Shown: positions 36,686 through 45,982, counted from the stretch's first letter. The stretch is 50,583 nt of DNA from Oleispira sp963933055 (GCA_963933055.1 CAWVSY010000024.1:1-50583), one strand, 5' to 3'. Translations and numbers: made by a program. Notes: a model not told the origin generated them from the sequence alone.

Positions 36686-37522
36686 GCTAATTAATTGAAT
36701 ATCTTCTGCAAAAATTTCATTTTCGACCCGCTGCCAAGTTTTTTGATAATCCCAATCCTTAGACAGTGGCTGCCAATTCATGCCATCTAATAAAATATTA
36801 ATGTTCTGTAATAACAGAGTATTAGGGTCTAATCGATTAACCGCTTTTGATTCTGTTGCACTGGTCGCGAGCGCATTGGTCCCAAACGACAAAGCCCAAT
36901 TCGAGAAGGTCAGTATTTCTATTGAGAGATGCGGAGGAATTTCCAAACTGCCATCAGCAACAGCATTACGAAACATGGCATCGCTAAAGTTATTAATCTC
37001 AAACTCCAGCGCATCCATAAACTGCATGCGTTCGGCAGAGGTTTTTTCTCGAACGCCAGGGGCTTTACTGCTTAATACCGCCATGAATAAGGTCGGTTGA
37101 ATACGGGCGTACAGCTGATAAGCGTAATGAACGGCAACGGCCTTTTCTCTTGAACAGCCCTCAAATGCCGCCGCGCGTTTAAACAAATCTAAAATAGAGC
37201 TCACGGCTCGAATGCAAAGCGCCGATAAGCAGTCTTCTTTACTGCTGAAGTGATTATAAATGGTGCCTTTGGAATAGCGCGAACGAGCGGTCAGTTTTTC
37301 TAAACTGAGGCCTGCAAAGCCATGCTCATTAAGAATAACAACGGCCAAATCAACCAGCTCTTCTTCACGATCAACTTTCTTTTGCTCACTTTTAGACAAG
37401 CCTATTTTGGCTAATGACTTATCAAGCAAAGCTTTTAATCCACCATGGGGACAGCCACAGGCTGAGCTGGCAAGTTCTGGCTCAGACAGCATATGTTGTG
37501 ACAGCTCATGTTGTTTTGTCAT
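36677..37522 (-). CDS. TetR-family regulator with cysteine-rich N-terminal extension
   Basis: A 281-residue regulator. A TetR helix-turn-helix domain spans about residues 55-105 (ILNEHGFAGLSLEKLTARSRYSKGTIYNHFSSKEDCL). The ~50 residues in front of it are unusual and contain C22-G-C24-P-H26 followed by GG, a possible metal or redox site. The ATG at 37522 has AGGGTG upstream; an in-frame GTG at 37531 lacks one. The gene is first in a likely operon with the MMPL, LolA-like and barrel genes and has two palindromic operators before its start, so it is expected to control itself and that operon. The ligand is unknown. Confidence 0.9.
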   Translation of the reverse strand: MTKQHELSQHMLSEPELASSACGCPHGGLKALLDKSLAKIGLSKSEQKKVDREEELVDLAVVILNEHGFAGLSLEKLTARSRYSKGTIYNHFSSKEDCLSALCIRAVSSILDLFKRAAAFEGCSREKAVAVHYAYQLYARIQPTLFMAVLSSKAPGVREKTSAERMQFMDALEFEINNFSDAMFRNAVADGSLEIPPHLSIEILTFSNWALSFGTNALATSATESKAVNRLDPNTLLLQNINILLDGMNWQPLSKDWDYQKTWQRVENEIFAEDIQLISGI

Positions 37523-37539
37523 GTAAAGCACCCTATTTT

Positions 37540-37569
37540 TGACGATCCGTCATTTTTGACGAATCGTCA
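37540..37569. promoter_or_regulatory. Twin palindromic operators of the TetR regulator
   Basis: TGACGATCCGTCA (37540-37552) and TGACGAATCGTCA (37557-37569) are two near-identical palindromes (TGACG-N3-CGTCA), with centres 17 bp apart. They lie 18-47 bp upstream of the tetR ATG. They are very likely the binding sites of this regulator. Confidence 0.75.
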
Positions 37570-37676
37570 TAATAAGCTTTTTTACGAACAATACACAACA
37601 TTAATTTTAAAAAATTGAAGCAAATTTAGTGGTTATCACACAAACACAGGAGGGAGGAAACGCAGGAAAGAGGAAA

Positions 37677-37709
37677 CAAAAAAGCCAAAGGCTTTCACCT
37701 TTGGCTTTT
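37677..37709 (-). terminator. Intrinsic terminator of the third RND operon
   Basis: AAAAGCCAAAGG (37680-37691) and CCTTTGGCTTTT (37698-37709) form a perfect 12-bp stem with a six-base loop. On the minus strand the run ends in seven Ts. It lies 18 bases after the RND stop codon. Confidence 0.93.
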
Positions 37710-37727
37710 AACTATCTAAATAAGATG

Positions 37728-40700
37728 TTATTTATTCTTAATGCTGTGGCTCATGGCATACAACACAGGCACAACACCCAGTGTTAATAACGTCGCAAAG
37801 CCTAAACCACAGCTAATTACCACGGCCATTGCACTAAAGAATGGATCAGTGAGTAGTGGTAACATCCCTAAAATAGTAGTTACCGCGGCCATCATCACCG
37901 GTCGTAAACGACTAACAGACGCTTCGAATACGGCATCATACTGATCTTTACCTTCATCCAACTCTAAGCGAATTTGATCGACTAATACAATGCCGTTTTT
38001 CACGATCATGCCCGATAAACTCAACAAACCTAATAAGGCCATAAAGCCAAACTCAGCGCCTAGCGCTAACATACCCGCACTGACACCAATCATTGCCAAT
38101 GGCACACACGCCCAAATAACCAAAGCACTGCGTAATTCGTTAAAGAGTAAAACCGTGATAATAAACATCACTAAATAACCAATCGGCAAAGAAGAGAAAA
38201 TACTCGCTCTCGCATCGTTTGCAGATTCGTATTCACCACCCCATTCAAGTTCATAACCTGGCGCTAAAGGAATTGCTTCTATCTGCGGACGTAAGCGTTT
38301 GAATAATGTATTGGCGGTAATATCGCTAGCAATATCAGGGTCAGCATACACTTCAACCGTGCGCTTACGATCTCGACGAGCAATGATTGAATCTTCAAAT
38401 ACCACATCAAATTTTGTCACGACCTGCTGAATTGGAATATATCGTTTAAATATTGGACTCCAGATTTGCAATTCGTTTATACCATCAATATCTAAACGTT
38501 CGTACGCTGGCGGGCGAATAACAATCGGCTTTAGTGTTGTGCCTTCACGATAAATACCCACCTGCTTTCCAGAAAAACTCAGCTGTAATAAATCATCCAA
38601 ATCTTGGCGCGATACCCCTGCGCGGCGAGCATTGTCTTCATTAAATACTGGACGAATAACTTTCACTCGCTCACGCCAATCATGGCGGACATTACTAGCC
38701 TGAGGGTCTTGCAGCATAATTCTTTTCGCTTGCTCGGCAAGTCTACGCAACTGCTCTTGATCTGGGCCAGAAAAACGCGCTTCAATTTTTGCACTGCCAC
38801 CTGGGCCAATTTGTAAGCGTTTGAACTTCACAAAAGCATTGGGTAATTCTATGCCAACCCACTCGCGAGCACTTTTAATTAAATCTTCTATTTGCTCACG
38901 GTTATCACTGCGTACCATAACTTGTGCATACGCCGCATATTGACGCTGGGGACCGTATGTCAGCATAAAGCGCAGCTCACCTTGTCCAACCGTTGAAGAG
39001 GTAAATTGCACACCGTCTTGTTGCTGAAAGTAGTTTTCTAGCTTTAATGCTTGCTGCTGAGTACTGCGAATATCACTGCCTTCTGGCAACCAGATATCCA
39101 CCAAAAACATGGGCGTATTCGATGGAGGGAAAAAGCTTTGCTTAACAAAGCCAAAACCTGCAATCGCAATAAATAACGATACCACCAGCGCAGTAACCGT
39201 GAGTCCACGATTCTGCAACATAAAAGTTAATCCTTTACGATAAAAATCGTAAATAGCCCCTTTGTAAGGCTCGGTATCTTTACTGCTGTCTAAGCTGTGC
39301 TGTTCATGTTTATTGAATAGCATATGACACAAGAACGGGGTTAACGTTAACGCCGTAATCCAGCTTAATAATAAAGAAATTAGCAATACATAGAATAATT
39401 CCCCGACAAACTCACCGGTAGAATCGGGTGACAAACCAATCGGCGCAAAAGCCGTTACCGCAATCACGGTGGCACCTAATAATGGCCACTGTGTTTGCTT
39501 AACAATGTCATAAGCGGCTCGCGTTCGTGTTAATCCCTTTTGAATACCAACCATGATGCCTTCGGTAATCACCAAGGCATTATCCACCAGCATTCCAAGT
39601 GCAATAATTAATGCCCCTAAAGAAATACGGTGTAATTCAATATCCAATACCAACATGGCAATGAAGGTGCCTAGAATCGTTAGCAATAAAATAGCACCAA
39701 TAATAATACCGGCACGCATTCCCATGAAAGCCAATAGCACAACAATCACGATAAATACCGAGATGACAAGATTTAAAATAAAGCCCGTCGACGATGCATC
39801 CACCTCTGCTGGCTGGTCGTAAAGTGTATTAATTTCAATACCCAGTGGTCGATTACGATCAAGCTCTTTCAACTTAAGGCGTAATTTTTCACCAATTTCA
39901 ACAACGTTCACACCGCTATTAAATGAGATACCTAAATGCAGCGATGCTTGGCCATTATAGTTCACCAAATGCTTCGGAACTTCTGCGATGCCTTCAGATA
40001 TTTCACTAATATCTCGTAGGTAAATCAGTTTTTCAGACCCTTGCGAACTAATTAATAAATCGGCCATTTGGTGAATGCTTTTAAATTCTCCTGTGGGGTG
40101 AATACGAATATATTCATCACCGATTCGAACTTTCCCTGCTACCGATACTTCATTTTGGGTATTTAGCAGGTTGTATAAGCGCGATAATGGAATACCCAGA
40201 TTCGCCATACGCTCACGAGAAATGTCGATAAATACCTGTTCTTTTTGCACGCCCGCAATATCAATTTTGGCAATGCCGTCCATCGTCGTCAGATCACGCT
40301 TTAAATAATCAGCATAATCCGACAATTCTTCGTAAGTGTATTCTTTACCCGTAATCGCTAATAAAACACCAAATACATCACCAAAATCATCAATCACCAT
40401 CGGTGCTATCGCCCCAGGTGGTAAAGATGATTGTTCATCACGTACTTTACGCCTTAGTTCATCCCAAATCTGTGGAAGTTCATCGGACTTAAACGTTGGT
40501 TTAATTTTTATATGAATTTGCGAAAAGCCTGCTTTCGATATTGAATCAACAAAATCAATATAAGGCAGTGCTTGAATAGCATTTTCTAACGGCGCAGTGA
40601 CTTCTTCTTCTACCTGCAGTGGATTTGCACCAGGGTAGTAAGTAAATACCATGGCTTCTTTAATGGTAAATTGAGGATCTTCTAAACGCCCTAAGCCTAA

Positions 40701-40832
40701 GTAGCTGATGATACCGCCGACTAAAAGAATCAATAACAGCATCCAACTGGTAGTGCCGTTATTAATAAAGTAGGTCGCTAAATTTTTCGGCTTATCTACT
40801 GCCTCTACTTTTTCATTTTCAATATCAGACAT
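37728..40832 (-). CDS. RND family efflux permease
   Basis: A 1034-residue RND transporter. The first helix and YPGANPLQVEEEVTAPLENA mark the N-terminus. TM4 has GMLVDNALVITEGIMVGIQ, with DN instead of the DD pair, and TM10 has GMIVKNGIVLVDQIRLE with the lysine retained. The ATG at 40832 was chosen because GAGG lies nine bases before it, two bases beyond the adaptor stop; the longer frame from 40859 would lie inside the adaptor. It is probably an HAE1-type multidrug pump with unknown substrate. Confidence 0.93.
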   Translation of the reverse strand: MSDIENEKVEAVDKPKNLATYFINNGTTSWMLLLILLVGGIISYLGLGRLEDPQFTIKEAMVFTYYPGANPLQVEEEVTAPLENAIQALPYIDFVDSISKAGFSQIHIKIKPTFKSDELPQIWDELRRKVRDEQSSLPPGAIAPMVIDDFGDVFGVLLAITGKEYTYEELSDYADYLKRDLTTMDGIAKIDIAGVQKEQVFIDISRERMANLGIPLSRLYNLLNTQNEVSVAGKVRIGDEYIRIHPTGEFKSIHQMADLLISSQGSEKLIYLRDISEISEGIAEVPKHLVNYNGQASLHLGISFNSGVNVVEIGEKLRLKLKELDRNRPLGIEINTLYDQPAEVDASSTGFILNLVISVFIVIVVLLAFMGMRAGIIIGAILLLTILGTFIAMLVLDIELHRISLGALIIALGMLVDNALVITEGIMVGIQKGLTRTRAAYDIVKQTQWPLLGATVIAVTAFAPIGLSPDSTGEFVGELFYVLLISLLLSWITALTLTPFLCHMLFNKHEQHSLDSSKDTEPYKGAIYDFYRKGLTFMLQNRGLTVTALVVSLFIAIAGFGFVKQSFFPPSNTPMFLVDIWLPEGSDIRSTQQQALKLENYFQQQDGVQFTSSTVGQGELRFMLTYGPQRQYAAYAQVMVRSDNREQIEDLIKSAREWVGIELPNAFVKFKRLQIGPGGSAKIEARFSGPDQEQLRRLAEQAKRIMLQDPQASNVRHDWRERVKVIRPVFNEDNARRAGVSRQDLDDLLQLSFSGKQVGIYREGTTLKPIVIRPPAYERLDIDGINELQIWSPIFKRYIPIQQVVTKFDVVFEDSIIARRDRKRTVEVYADPDIASDITANTLFKRLRPQIEAIPLAPGYELEWGGEYESANDARASIFSSLPIGYLVMFIITVLLFNELRSALVIWACVPLAMIGVSAGMLALGAEFGFMALLGLLSLSGMIVKNGIVLVDQIRLELDEGKDQYDAVFEASVSRLRPVMMAAVTTILGMLPLLTDPFFSAMAVVISCGLGFATLLTLGVVPVLYAMSHSIKNK

Positions 40833-40834
40833 GA

Positions 40835-41920
40835 TTATAAGCCTCGCTCTTGAATCCAAGGGCGAACGTGCATTCCTTCATGCGCTTGGTGAACACCTGC
40901 AGCAACGATTTTTTCTCCTGCTTGCAAACCTTCAACAACTTCAATACCTGAGTGAGTTAAACGACCCACTTTAATATCGCGCGCAACCAACATCATGTCT
41001 GGTTTAACTACCCATACCTGAGCCGCAGAAGAACCTTCTGCTTGTGTATTGGTTTGAAAAACAGCTTGCGAAGGCACCGTTACAACCGAAGCTTTATTAT
41101 TTAAAATCTTGCTCAAATCAACGAATACGCTTGCCGACATACCCGGTAATAAATTAAGCGCTGGCGGGCGAGTAACATTCAAGGTCACGGTAAAACTTCC
41201 CGTGCCGGTATCCGCTTGCCCGTTATGTTCTTTATAGCTGGCTAAAAAACGCTGACCTGGAATCGCCTCAAATTCAACTTCTGGTTTATACGTTGGCCCA
41301 TTATCCGCAGCGATATTCGCCATTAAGCTTTCTGGAATCTGTATTTTGACTTCAAGCTGATCACGGACTTGCAGCATCATCACCTTTTGACCCGCCGCAA
41401 CTGGTTGGTGATTATCGATGTATAACTGTGAAATTTGGCCACTGAATGGCGCTTTAAGCTGGGTATACGATAAATCAGAACGAGCCGCGGCCAGTGCCGC
41501 ATTACTGATGTCTAATTCCGCCGTTGCTTGATCAAACTGAGCCTTTGAAACCTGCTGGCGCTTGAATAGATCGTTGATGCGTTGGAATTGTGATTGCGCT
41601 AATGATTGACGCGCTTTGCGATCATCCACCAAAATCTGATAATCGGTAGGATCTAACAGAGCCAACAAATCACCACGGCGTACCTGCTGACCAGCCGTTA
41701 CTGGCAAACGTTGCAACTCACCCGCTACCCGAAAAGCAAGTTCAGCGCGTTCTGCCGAGTGCACTTGCGCAGGGAATTTTCGTATCATGCCAGCATCACT
41801 GGATTGCACTTGAAATATTTTAACGGGGCGAATGGCATCACTCACCTCTTCTTCCGCTTTTTGAGAACAAGCCATTAAAGTGATTGAAATGGGGATAAGC
41901 AGCAAATGCAGGACACGCAT
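40835..41920 (-). CDS. RND efflux adaptor lipoprotein (MFP)
   Basis: A 361-residue periplasmic adaptor. The lipobox LMAC near residue 18 predicts lipidation. The lipoyl half (RLPVTAGQQVRRGDLLALLD), a hairpin of about 60 residues, the second lipoyl half (YTQLKAPFSGQISQLYIDNH), a barrel and a membrane-proximal domain are in the usual order. AAGGA lies seven bases before the ATG. It is the first gene of a two-gene operon with the RND permease and has no OMF of its own. Confidence 0.93.
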   Translation of the reverse strand: MRVLHLLLIPISITLMACSQKAEEEVSDAIRPVKIFQVQSSDAGMIRKFPAQVHSAERAELAFRVAGELQRLPVTAGQQVRRGDLLALLDPTDYQILVDDRKARQSLAQSQFQRINDLFKRQQVSKAQFDQATAELDISNAALAAARSDLSYTQLKAPFSGQISQLYIDNHQPVAAGQKVMMLQVRDQLEVKIQIPESLMANIAADNGPTYKPEVEFEAIPGQRFLASYKEHNGQADTGTGSFTVTLNVTRPPALNLLPGMSASVFVDLSKILNNKASVVTVPSQAVFQTNTQAEGSSAAQVWVVKPDMMLVARDIKVGRLTHSGIEVVEGLQAGEKIVAAGVHQAHEGMHVRPWIQERGL

Positions 41921-42023
41921 AATATTTCCTTACTAACTAATTAAGTTAAAGATTCGGCAAATACTATATATTCTAGACTATATCTGACGAATAGATTAGA
42001 TAGGGTTTAGGGGACTTTTTGTC

Positions 42024-42057
42024 CTGTAGATTGTAACAATCAGATCACAACCTACAG
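42024..42057. promoter_or_regulatory. Inverted-repeat element between hpt and the MFP gene
   Basis: CTGTAGATTGT (42024-42034) and ACAACCTACAG (42047-42057) form an 11-bp stem (one mismatch on the plus strand that is a G-U on the minus strand) around a 12-base loop. A nested palindrome GATTGT-A-ACAATC lies at 42029-42041. No T tract follows on either strand. It lies ~100 bp upstream of the MFP start and 32 bases after the hpt stop, and could be an operator for the efflux operon or a 3'-end structure for hpt. Confidence 0.4.
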
Positions 42058-42088
42058 AAAGAATAATAATGAAGGCGTCTAGAGTAGA

Positions 42089-42652
42089 CTAAAGGCCTTT
42101 AACCGCATAAATACCGGCGGCATTACGCCAGTAACCACGGTAATCCATGCCATAACCAAACAAGTAGCGATCTTCAACATCAAGGCCAGAAAAATCGACT
42201 TCTAGGTTGGTATTTTTACGATCATGCAATTTAGTAATCAATACCGCGGTAATGACTTCTTTAGCACCTTGCGCCTTACAGGCCTCAACGACTTCAGCCA
42301 AGGTATTACCTTCGTCAAAAATGTCATCAAGAATCAACACCGTACGACCATCCATAGGGCAAGAAGGCAATGCTTGCCATTGCAGCTCGGTCTGACCTTC
42401 AGTTTCGCCACGATAGCGTGTTGCATGCATGTAGCCCACTTCTAATGGAAAATTTAAACGTGGCAATAATTTGCCCGCAAAAATAAGACCACCATTCATG
42501 ATGGAATACACCACAGGCTGGCTTGTTGATAAACGCTCAGTAATATCACCGGCCAATTGATCCAAGGCGACATCAATTTCTTCCTTAGATTTCAACAGAT
42601 CAGCATCAGCCATAATTTGGTTTAACTGGTCTAGGGTCAGAGATTCGCTCAT
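42089..42652 (-). CDS. hpt: Hypoxanthine phosphoribosyltransferase family protein
   Basis: A 187-residue purine phosphoribosyltransferase. The PRPP-binding motif VLILDDIFDEGNTLAEV lies at about residues 105-121, and the hood/flexible region includes ATRYRGETEGQTELQW. It salvages hypoxanthine (or guanine) with PRPP. The ATG at 42652 was used, since the base triplet before it is TTG and GGAAG precedes by nine bases. Divergent from trmJ. Exact base preference cannot be told from sequence. Confidence 0.9.
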   Translation of the reverse strand: MSESLTLDQLNQIMADADLLKSKEEIDVALDQLAGDITERLSTSQPVVYSIMNGGLIFAGKLLPRLNFPLEVGYMHATRYRGETEGQTELQWQALPSCPMDGRTVLILDDIFDEGNTLAEVVEACKAQGAKEVITAVLITKLHDRKNTNLEVDFSGLDVEDRYLFGYGMDYRGYWRNAAGIYAVKGL

Positions 42653-42756
42653 CAAGAGTGCTTCCTAATCGATTATATAAAGCTGGCTATGATACCATTT
42701 CAGATATTTTAACCAAATGTTTTAACTAAATGTTTTTGCCAACAGGAATTCGCCGC

Positions 42757-43518
42757 GTGAGTGCTTCAAAGACTGTCTTAGATTCTATTCGTATTGTTTT
42801 AGTCCAAACCTATCATCCTGGCAATATAGGCGCAATTGCTCGTGCCATGAAAACAATGGGACTGAAAGAACTGTATTTGGTGGATCCTAAAGACTACCCC
42901 GCTGAAGAAGCGAGTAGTCGGGCCGCAGGCGCATTGGATGTTTTGGACAACGCGACGGTTGTACAATCACTGCCAGAAGCCATTGCTGACTGTACTCAAG
43001 TCTTCGCCACCAGTGCCCGTAAACGTAACTATACGCGCCCACAAGTGACCGCTGAAGAAGCCGCAGGCTGGATTGCTGAAAACCCAAAAGAAAAAATTGC
43101 CCTTGTGTTTGGCCGAGAACGCATGGGATTAAGTAATGAACAACTCGAAATGTGCCAGCAATTACTGTATATCCCAGGCAATCCTGAATACGATGTTTTA
43201 AACATTGGCTCAGCCGTTCAGATAGTCAGCTACGAATTATTCAAACAGTTCGGCAACCATCGTGATGATCTAGAAGCATCGGCCATTAATACACATGAGA
43301 GCGAAACAGAAGAATTTGCGAGCCAGCAAGAAATGGAACGCTTCTATCAGCATTTAGAAGGCACACTTTCGGATACCGGCTTCCTCGTAAAAAATCATCC
43401 CGGCGAAGCCATGAAGCGCTTACAGCAAATGTTCGCCCGCGCCCAACCGAACGCCAAAGAACTGCGTATGTTACGCGGCATATTAGGATCAGTGGATAAA
43501 CTGACCGATAAATCATGA
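42757..43518 (+). CDS. trmJ: tRNA Cm32/Um32 2'-O-methyltransferase
   Basis: A 253-residue SPOUT methyltransferase that modifies position 32 of tRNAs. Motifs are RIVLVQTYHPGNIGAIARAM, ALVFGRERMGLSNEQL and the knot sequence DVLNIGSAVQIVSYEL. The GTG start at 42757 is preferred because AGGA lies nine bases upstream and it matches the family N-terminus; an in-frame ATG at 42730 has no ribosome site but would add nine residues. Monocistronic, followed by dapE. Confidence 0.93.
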   Translation: MSASKTVLDSIRIVLVQTYHPGNIGAIARAMKTMGLKELYLVDPKDYPAEEASSRAAGALDVLDNATVVQSLPEAIADCTQVFATSARKRNYTRPQVTAEEAAGWIAENPKEKIALVFGRERMGLSNEQLEMCQQLLYIPGNPEYDVLNIGSAVQIVSYELFKQFGNHRDDLEASAINTHESETEEFASQQEMERFYQHLEGTLSDTGFLVKNHPGEAMKRLQQMFARAQPNAKELRMLRGILGSVDKLTDKS

Positions 43519-43602
43519 TATAATCGCCAACATTCTTTTAGACGATTGTTTATACAGTCGTTTTATACAAACGTTATAGACACTGCTGCCGAGACCTCCC
43601 TC

Positions 43603-44745
43603 ATGACCGTAAAACTGACGCCAACCCTTGAATTGGCTTTTGACCTAATGCAACGCCGTTCAGTCACCCCAATCGACGCTGGTTGTCAGCAAATGATGAT
43701 GGATCGTTTAGGGGCTATTGGGTTCAAACATGAAGAGATGCGTTTCGACGATACTGACAACCTTTGGTCGCGCCGTGGAACCGAAGGTCCACTCGTCTGC
43801 TTCGCGGGTCATACCGACGTAGTACCAACAGGCCCAGAAGGCAACTGGACGTACCCTCCGTTTGAACCACAAATTCACGACGGTTTGTTATACGGCCGTG
43901 GCGCGGCTGACATGAAAGGCTCTATCGCGGCCTTCATGATCGCCACAGAAAACTTCGTTAAAGCACACCCAAATCATAAAGGCTCTATCGCGTATTTAAT
44001 TACCAGCGATGAAGAAGGCCCAGCCAAGCACGGCACAGTTAAAGTGATCGAGACTTTAGAAGCGCGTAACGAAAAAATCGACATGTGCATTGTTGGCGAA
44101 CCTTCAAGTACTACCGATACCGGTGATACCATCAAAAACGGTCGTCGTGGTTCTTTAGGCTGTGTACTAACGGTTAAAGGTATTCAAGGTCACGTTGCTT
44201 ATCCACAACTCGCGCGCAACCCGATTCACGATGTTGCGCCAGCCTTAGCTGAACTGTCTGCTGAGAAATGGGATAACGGTAACGACTTCTTTCCCGCGAC
44301 CAGCTTTCAGATTTCGAACATCAACTCAGGCACTGGCGCAACTAACGTGATTCCTGGTGATTGTATTGTTGTATTCAATTTCCGTTTCTCGACGGAGTTA
44401 ACCGCTGACATTCTAAAAGAACGTACAGAAGCGATCTTAAATAAGCACAACATCGACTACGACATCGATTGGAATCTAAGCGGCCAACCGTTCTTAACCT
44501 CTGCTGGCCCACTAGTAGAAGCAACCGTAGAAGCGATTAAAACCGTCACGGGTATCGATACTGAATTATCAACCGCTGGCGGAACATCCGATGGTCGCTT
44601 TATCGCACCAACAGGTTCTCAGGTAATCGAACTTGGCCCACGCAACGCAACGATTCATAAAGTAGACGAATGTGTTGAAGCGGAAGATTTGAATATTCTA
44701 ACCAACATTTATCAGCGTATTTTAGAAAATTTATTAGTAGATTAA
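43603..44745 (+). CDS. dapE: Succinyl-diaminopimelate desuccinylase
   Basis: A 380-residue M20-family metallohydrolase of the lysine/diaminopimelate pathway. Metal-binding and catalytic residues appear in FAGHTDVVPTG (H70, D72), RGAADMKGS (D103) and TSDEEGPAKHGT (E137, E138). The length fits E. coli DapE. The ATG at 43603 is used; a start at 43546 would add 19 residues with no family match. The C-terminal GGTSDGRF motif holds another metal-site region. Confidence 0.96.
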   Translation: MTVKLTPTLELAFDLMQRRSVTPIDAGCQQMMMDRLGAIGFKHEEMRFDDTDNLWSRRGTEGPLVCFAGHTDVVPTGPEGNWTYPPFEPQIHDGLLYGRGAADMKGSIAAFMIATENFVKAHPNHKGSIAYLITSDEEGPAKHGTVKVIETLEARNEKIDMCIVGEPSSTTDTGDTIKNGRRGSLGCVLTVKGIQGHVAYPQLARNPIHDVAPALAELSAEKWDNGNDFFPATSFQISNINSGTGATNVIPGDCIVVFNFRFSTELTADILKERTEAILNKHNIDYDIDWNLSGQPFLTSAGPLVEATVEAIKTVTGIDTELSTAGGTSDGRFIAPTGSQVIELGPRNATIHKVDECVEAEDLNILTNIYQRILENLLVD

Positions 44746-44787
44746 ATTCTAAAAGCACATTTTTAAAATTTAGTTAAATTATACAAC

Positions 44788-44897
44788 GATTCATTCTTGG
44801 GTATTTATTCCGCAAAACGGCGTAAATACTTCCCTGTAGCCTTAGGCTCGGCATCCATGCCTCCCATATTTGCTACTCAAACACCCAAGAATAAATC
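44788..44897. repeat. Structured 110-bp inverted-repeat element
   Basis: The ends GATT-c-ATTCTTGGGT-a-TTT (44788-44806) and AAA-c-ACCCAAGAAT-a-AATC (44879-44897) are inverted repeats with 17 paired bases and two mismatches. Between them lie three small hairpins: CCG-CAAAA-CGG (44810-44820), AGCC-TTA-GGCT (44838-44848) and GGCA-TCCA-TGCC (44850-44861). The layout is that of a short non-coding dispersed repeat (MITE-like) or a branched RNA; it has no coding frame. Only one copy is in the window. Confidence 0.6.
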
Positions 44898-44957
44898 TTT
44901 TAGCTTTATGTTAAATTTTTCTAAACCATAACCTTCATTTCAATTAGTTGTAACAAC

Positions 44958-45971
44958 ATGACTGCATCAATTTTATTATGCCCTGTATGCAAGGAAAGCC
45001 TACAAGCAAACGAGAGCAATAAAAGTTTGAGCTGTGTGAATAATCACAGCTTCGACCGTGCGCGCCAAGGCTATTTAAACCTACTATTAGCGCACAAGAA
45101 AAAATCAAAAAATCCAGGCGATAGCCAAGAAATGGTCATCGCTCGCCAAGCATTTTTGAACTCTGATTTTTATCGCCCAATCTCTGATAGTTTGAATCAA
45201 ATCATTGTTGATGCCGCTCTTAAGCTAGACGCTTCTGAAAAAGAAAGCCCTATCCAAGTGCTAGACATTGGTTGTGGCGAAGGTTATTACAGCCAACGTA
45301 TGCATCACAGCTTAAGTGATCATCAGATCAAACATAACCTGTTTGGCTTAGACATATCAAAAGATGCCGTGATCGCTGCCGCAAAGCGTGCAAAAGCCGA
45401 AGCACTGAAAGAAGATGTTCCAGCAACGAATACCAATGAGTGGTTAGTCGCCTCAGCGATTGATATTCCACTGCAAGAAAAAAGCATCGACATCGCAACC
45501 TGCCTATTTACTCGCTTAATGCCCGAAAGCTACCACAAAGTGATTAAACAAGATGGCTACTTCATCTGCGTAAATACCGGTGAAAAACACCTGATTGAAT
45601 TGCGTGAAAAACTGTACGACAAAATCACCAAGGTTGAATTCGATCCGATTAAAAATATGGGCGAAGATTTTGAGTTAATCGACCAGCAACAAGTTAACTA
45701 TCAAAATACCCTAAGCAGCCAGCAACAGATTCAAGACCTGTTATTAATGACGCCACACAACTGGCGCACCAAAGCAGAGAATAAAGAATCGCTAAGCAGC
45801 TTAGAAGAATTGACCGTTACGATTGATGCGCAGATTCATGTATTTAAAGCGAAAGCGAAAGCCGTGATTATTGCAGAAACGGCTGCAGAATCTAAACCAG
45901 AACAAGAACTAAAAGAAGCAGCGCAAAACGAAGAGAAAAACGAAAAGTTCAACCCTTGGACCAAGAGCTAG
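44958..45971 (+). CDS. rlmA: 23S rRNA G745 N1-methyltransferase (RlmA)
   Basis: A 337-residue methyltransferase. The N-terminal zinc site uses C8, C11, C26 and H30 (CPVC ... CVNNH), followed by QGYLNLLL, typical of RlmA. The Rossmann SAM motif VLDIGCGEGYYS is near residues 95-106. A lysine/alanine/glutamate-rich C-terminal tail of about 35 residues (from KAKAKAVIIAETAAESK) is longer than in E. coli RlmA. The start has only a weak ribosome site. Confidence 0.9.
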   Translation: MTASILLCPVCKESLQANESNKSLSCVNNHSFDRARQGYLNLLLAHKKKSKNPGDSQEMVIARQAFLNSDFYRPISDSLNQIIVDAALKLDASEKESPIQVLDIGCGEGYYSQRMHHSLSDHQIKHNLFGLDISKDAVIAAAKRAKAEALKEDVPATNTNEWLVASAIDIPLQEKSIDIATCLFTRLMPESYHKVIKQDGYFICVNTGEKHLIELREKLYDKITKVEFDPIKNMGEDFELIDQQQVNYQNTLSSQQQIQDLLLMTPHNWRTKAENKESLSSLEELTVTIDAQIHVFKAKAKAVIIAETAAESKPEQELKEAAQNEEKNEKFNPWTKS

Positions 45972-45982
45972 CTCAAACATTC

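Noticed and set aside
37645..37678. Purine-rich AGGAAA repeats after the third RND terminator, considered as a CRISPR or binding array
   Set aside because: Units are 8-10 bases, irregular and without spacers; likely low-complexity sequence.
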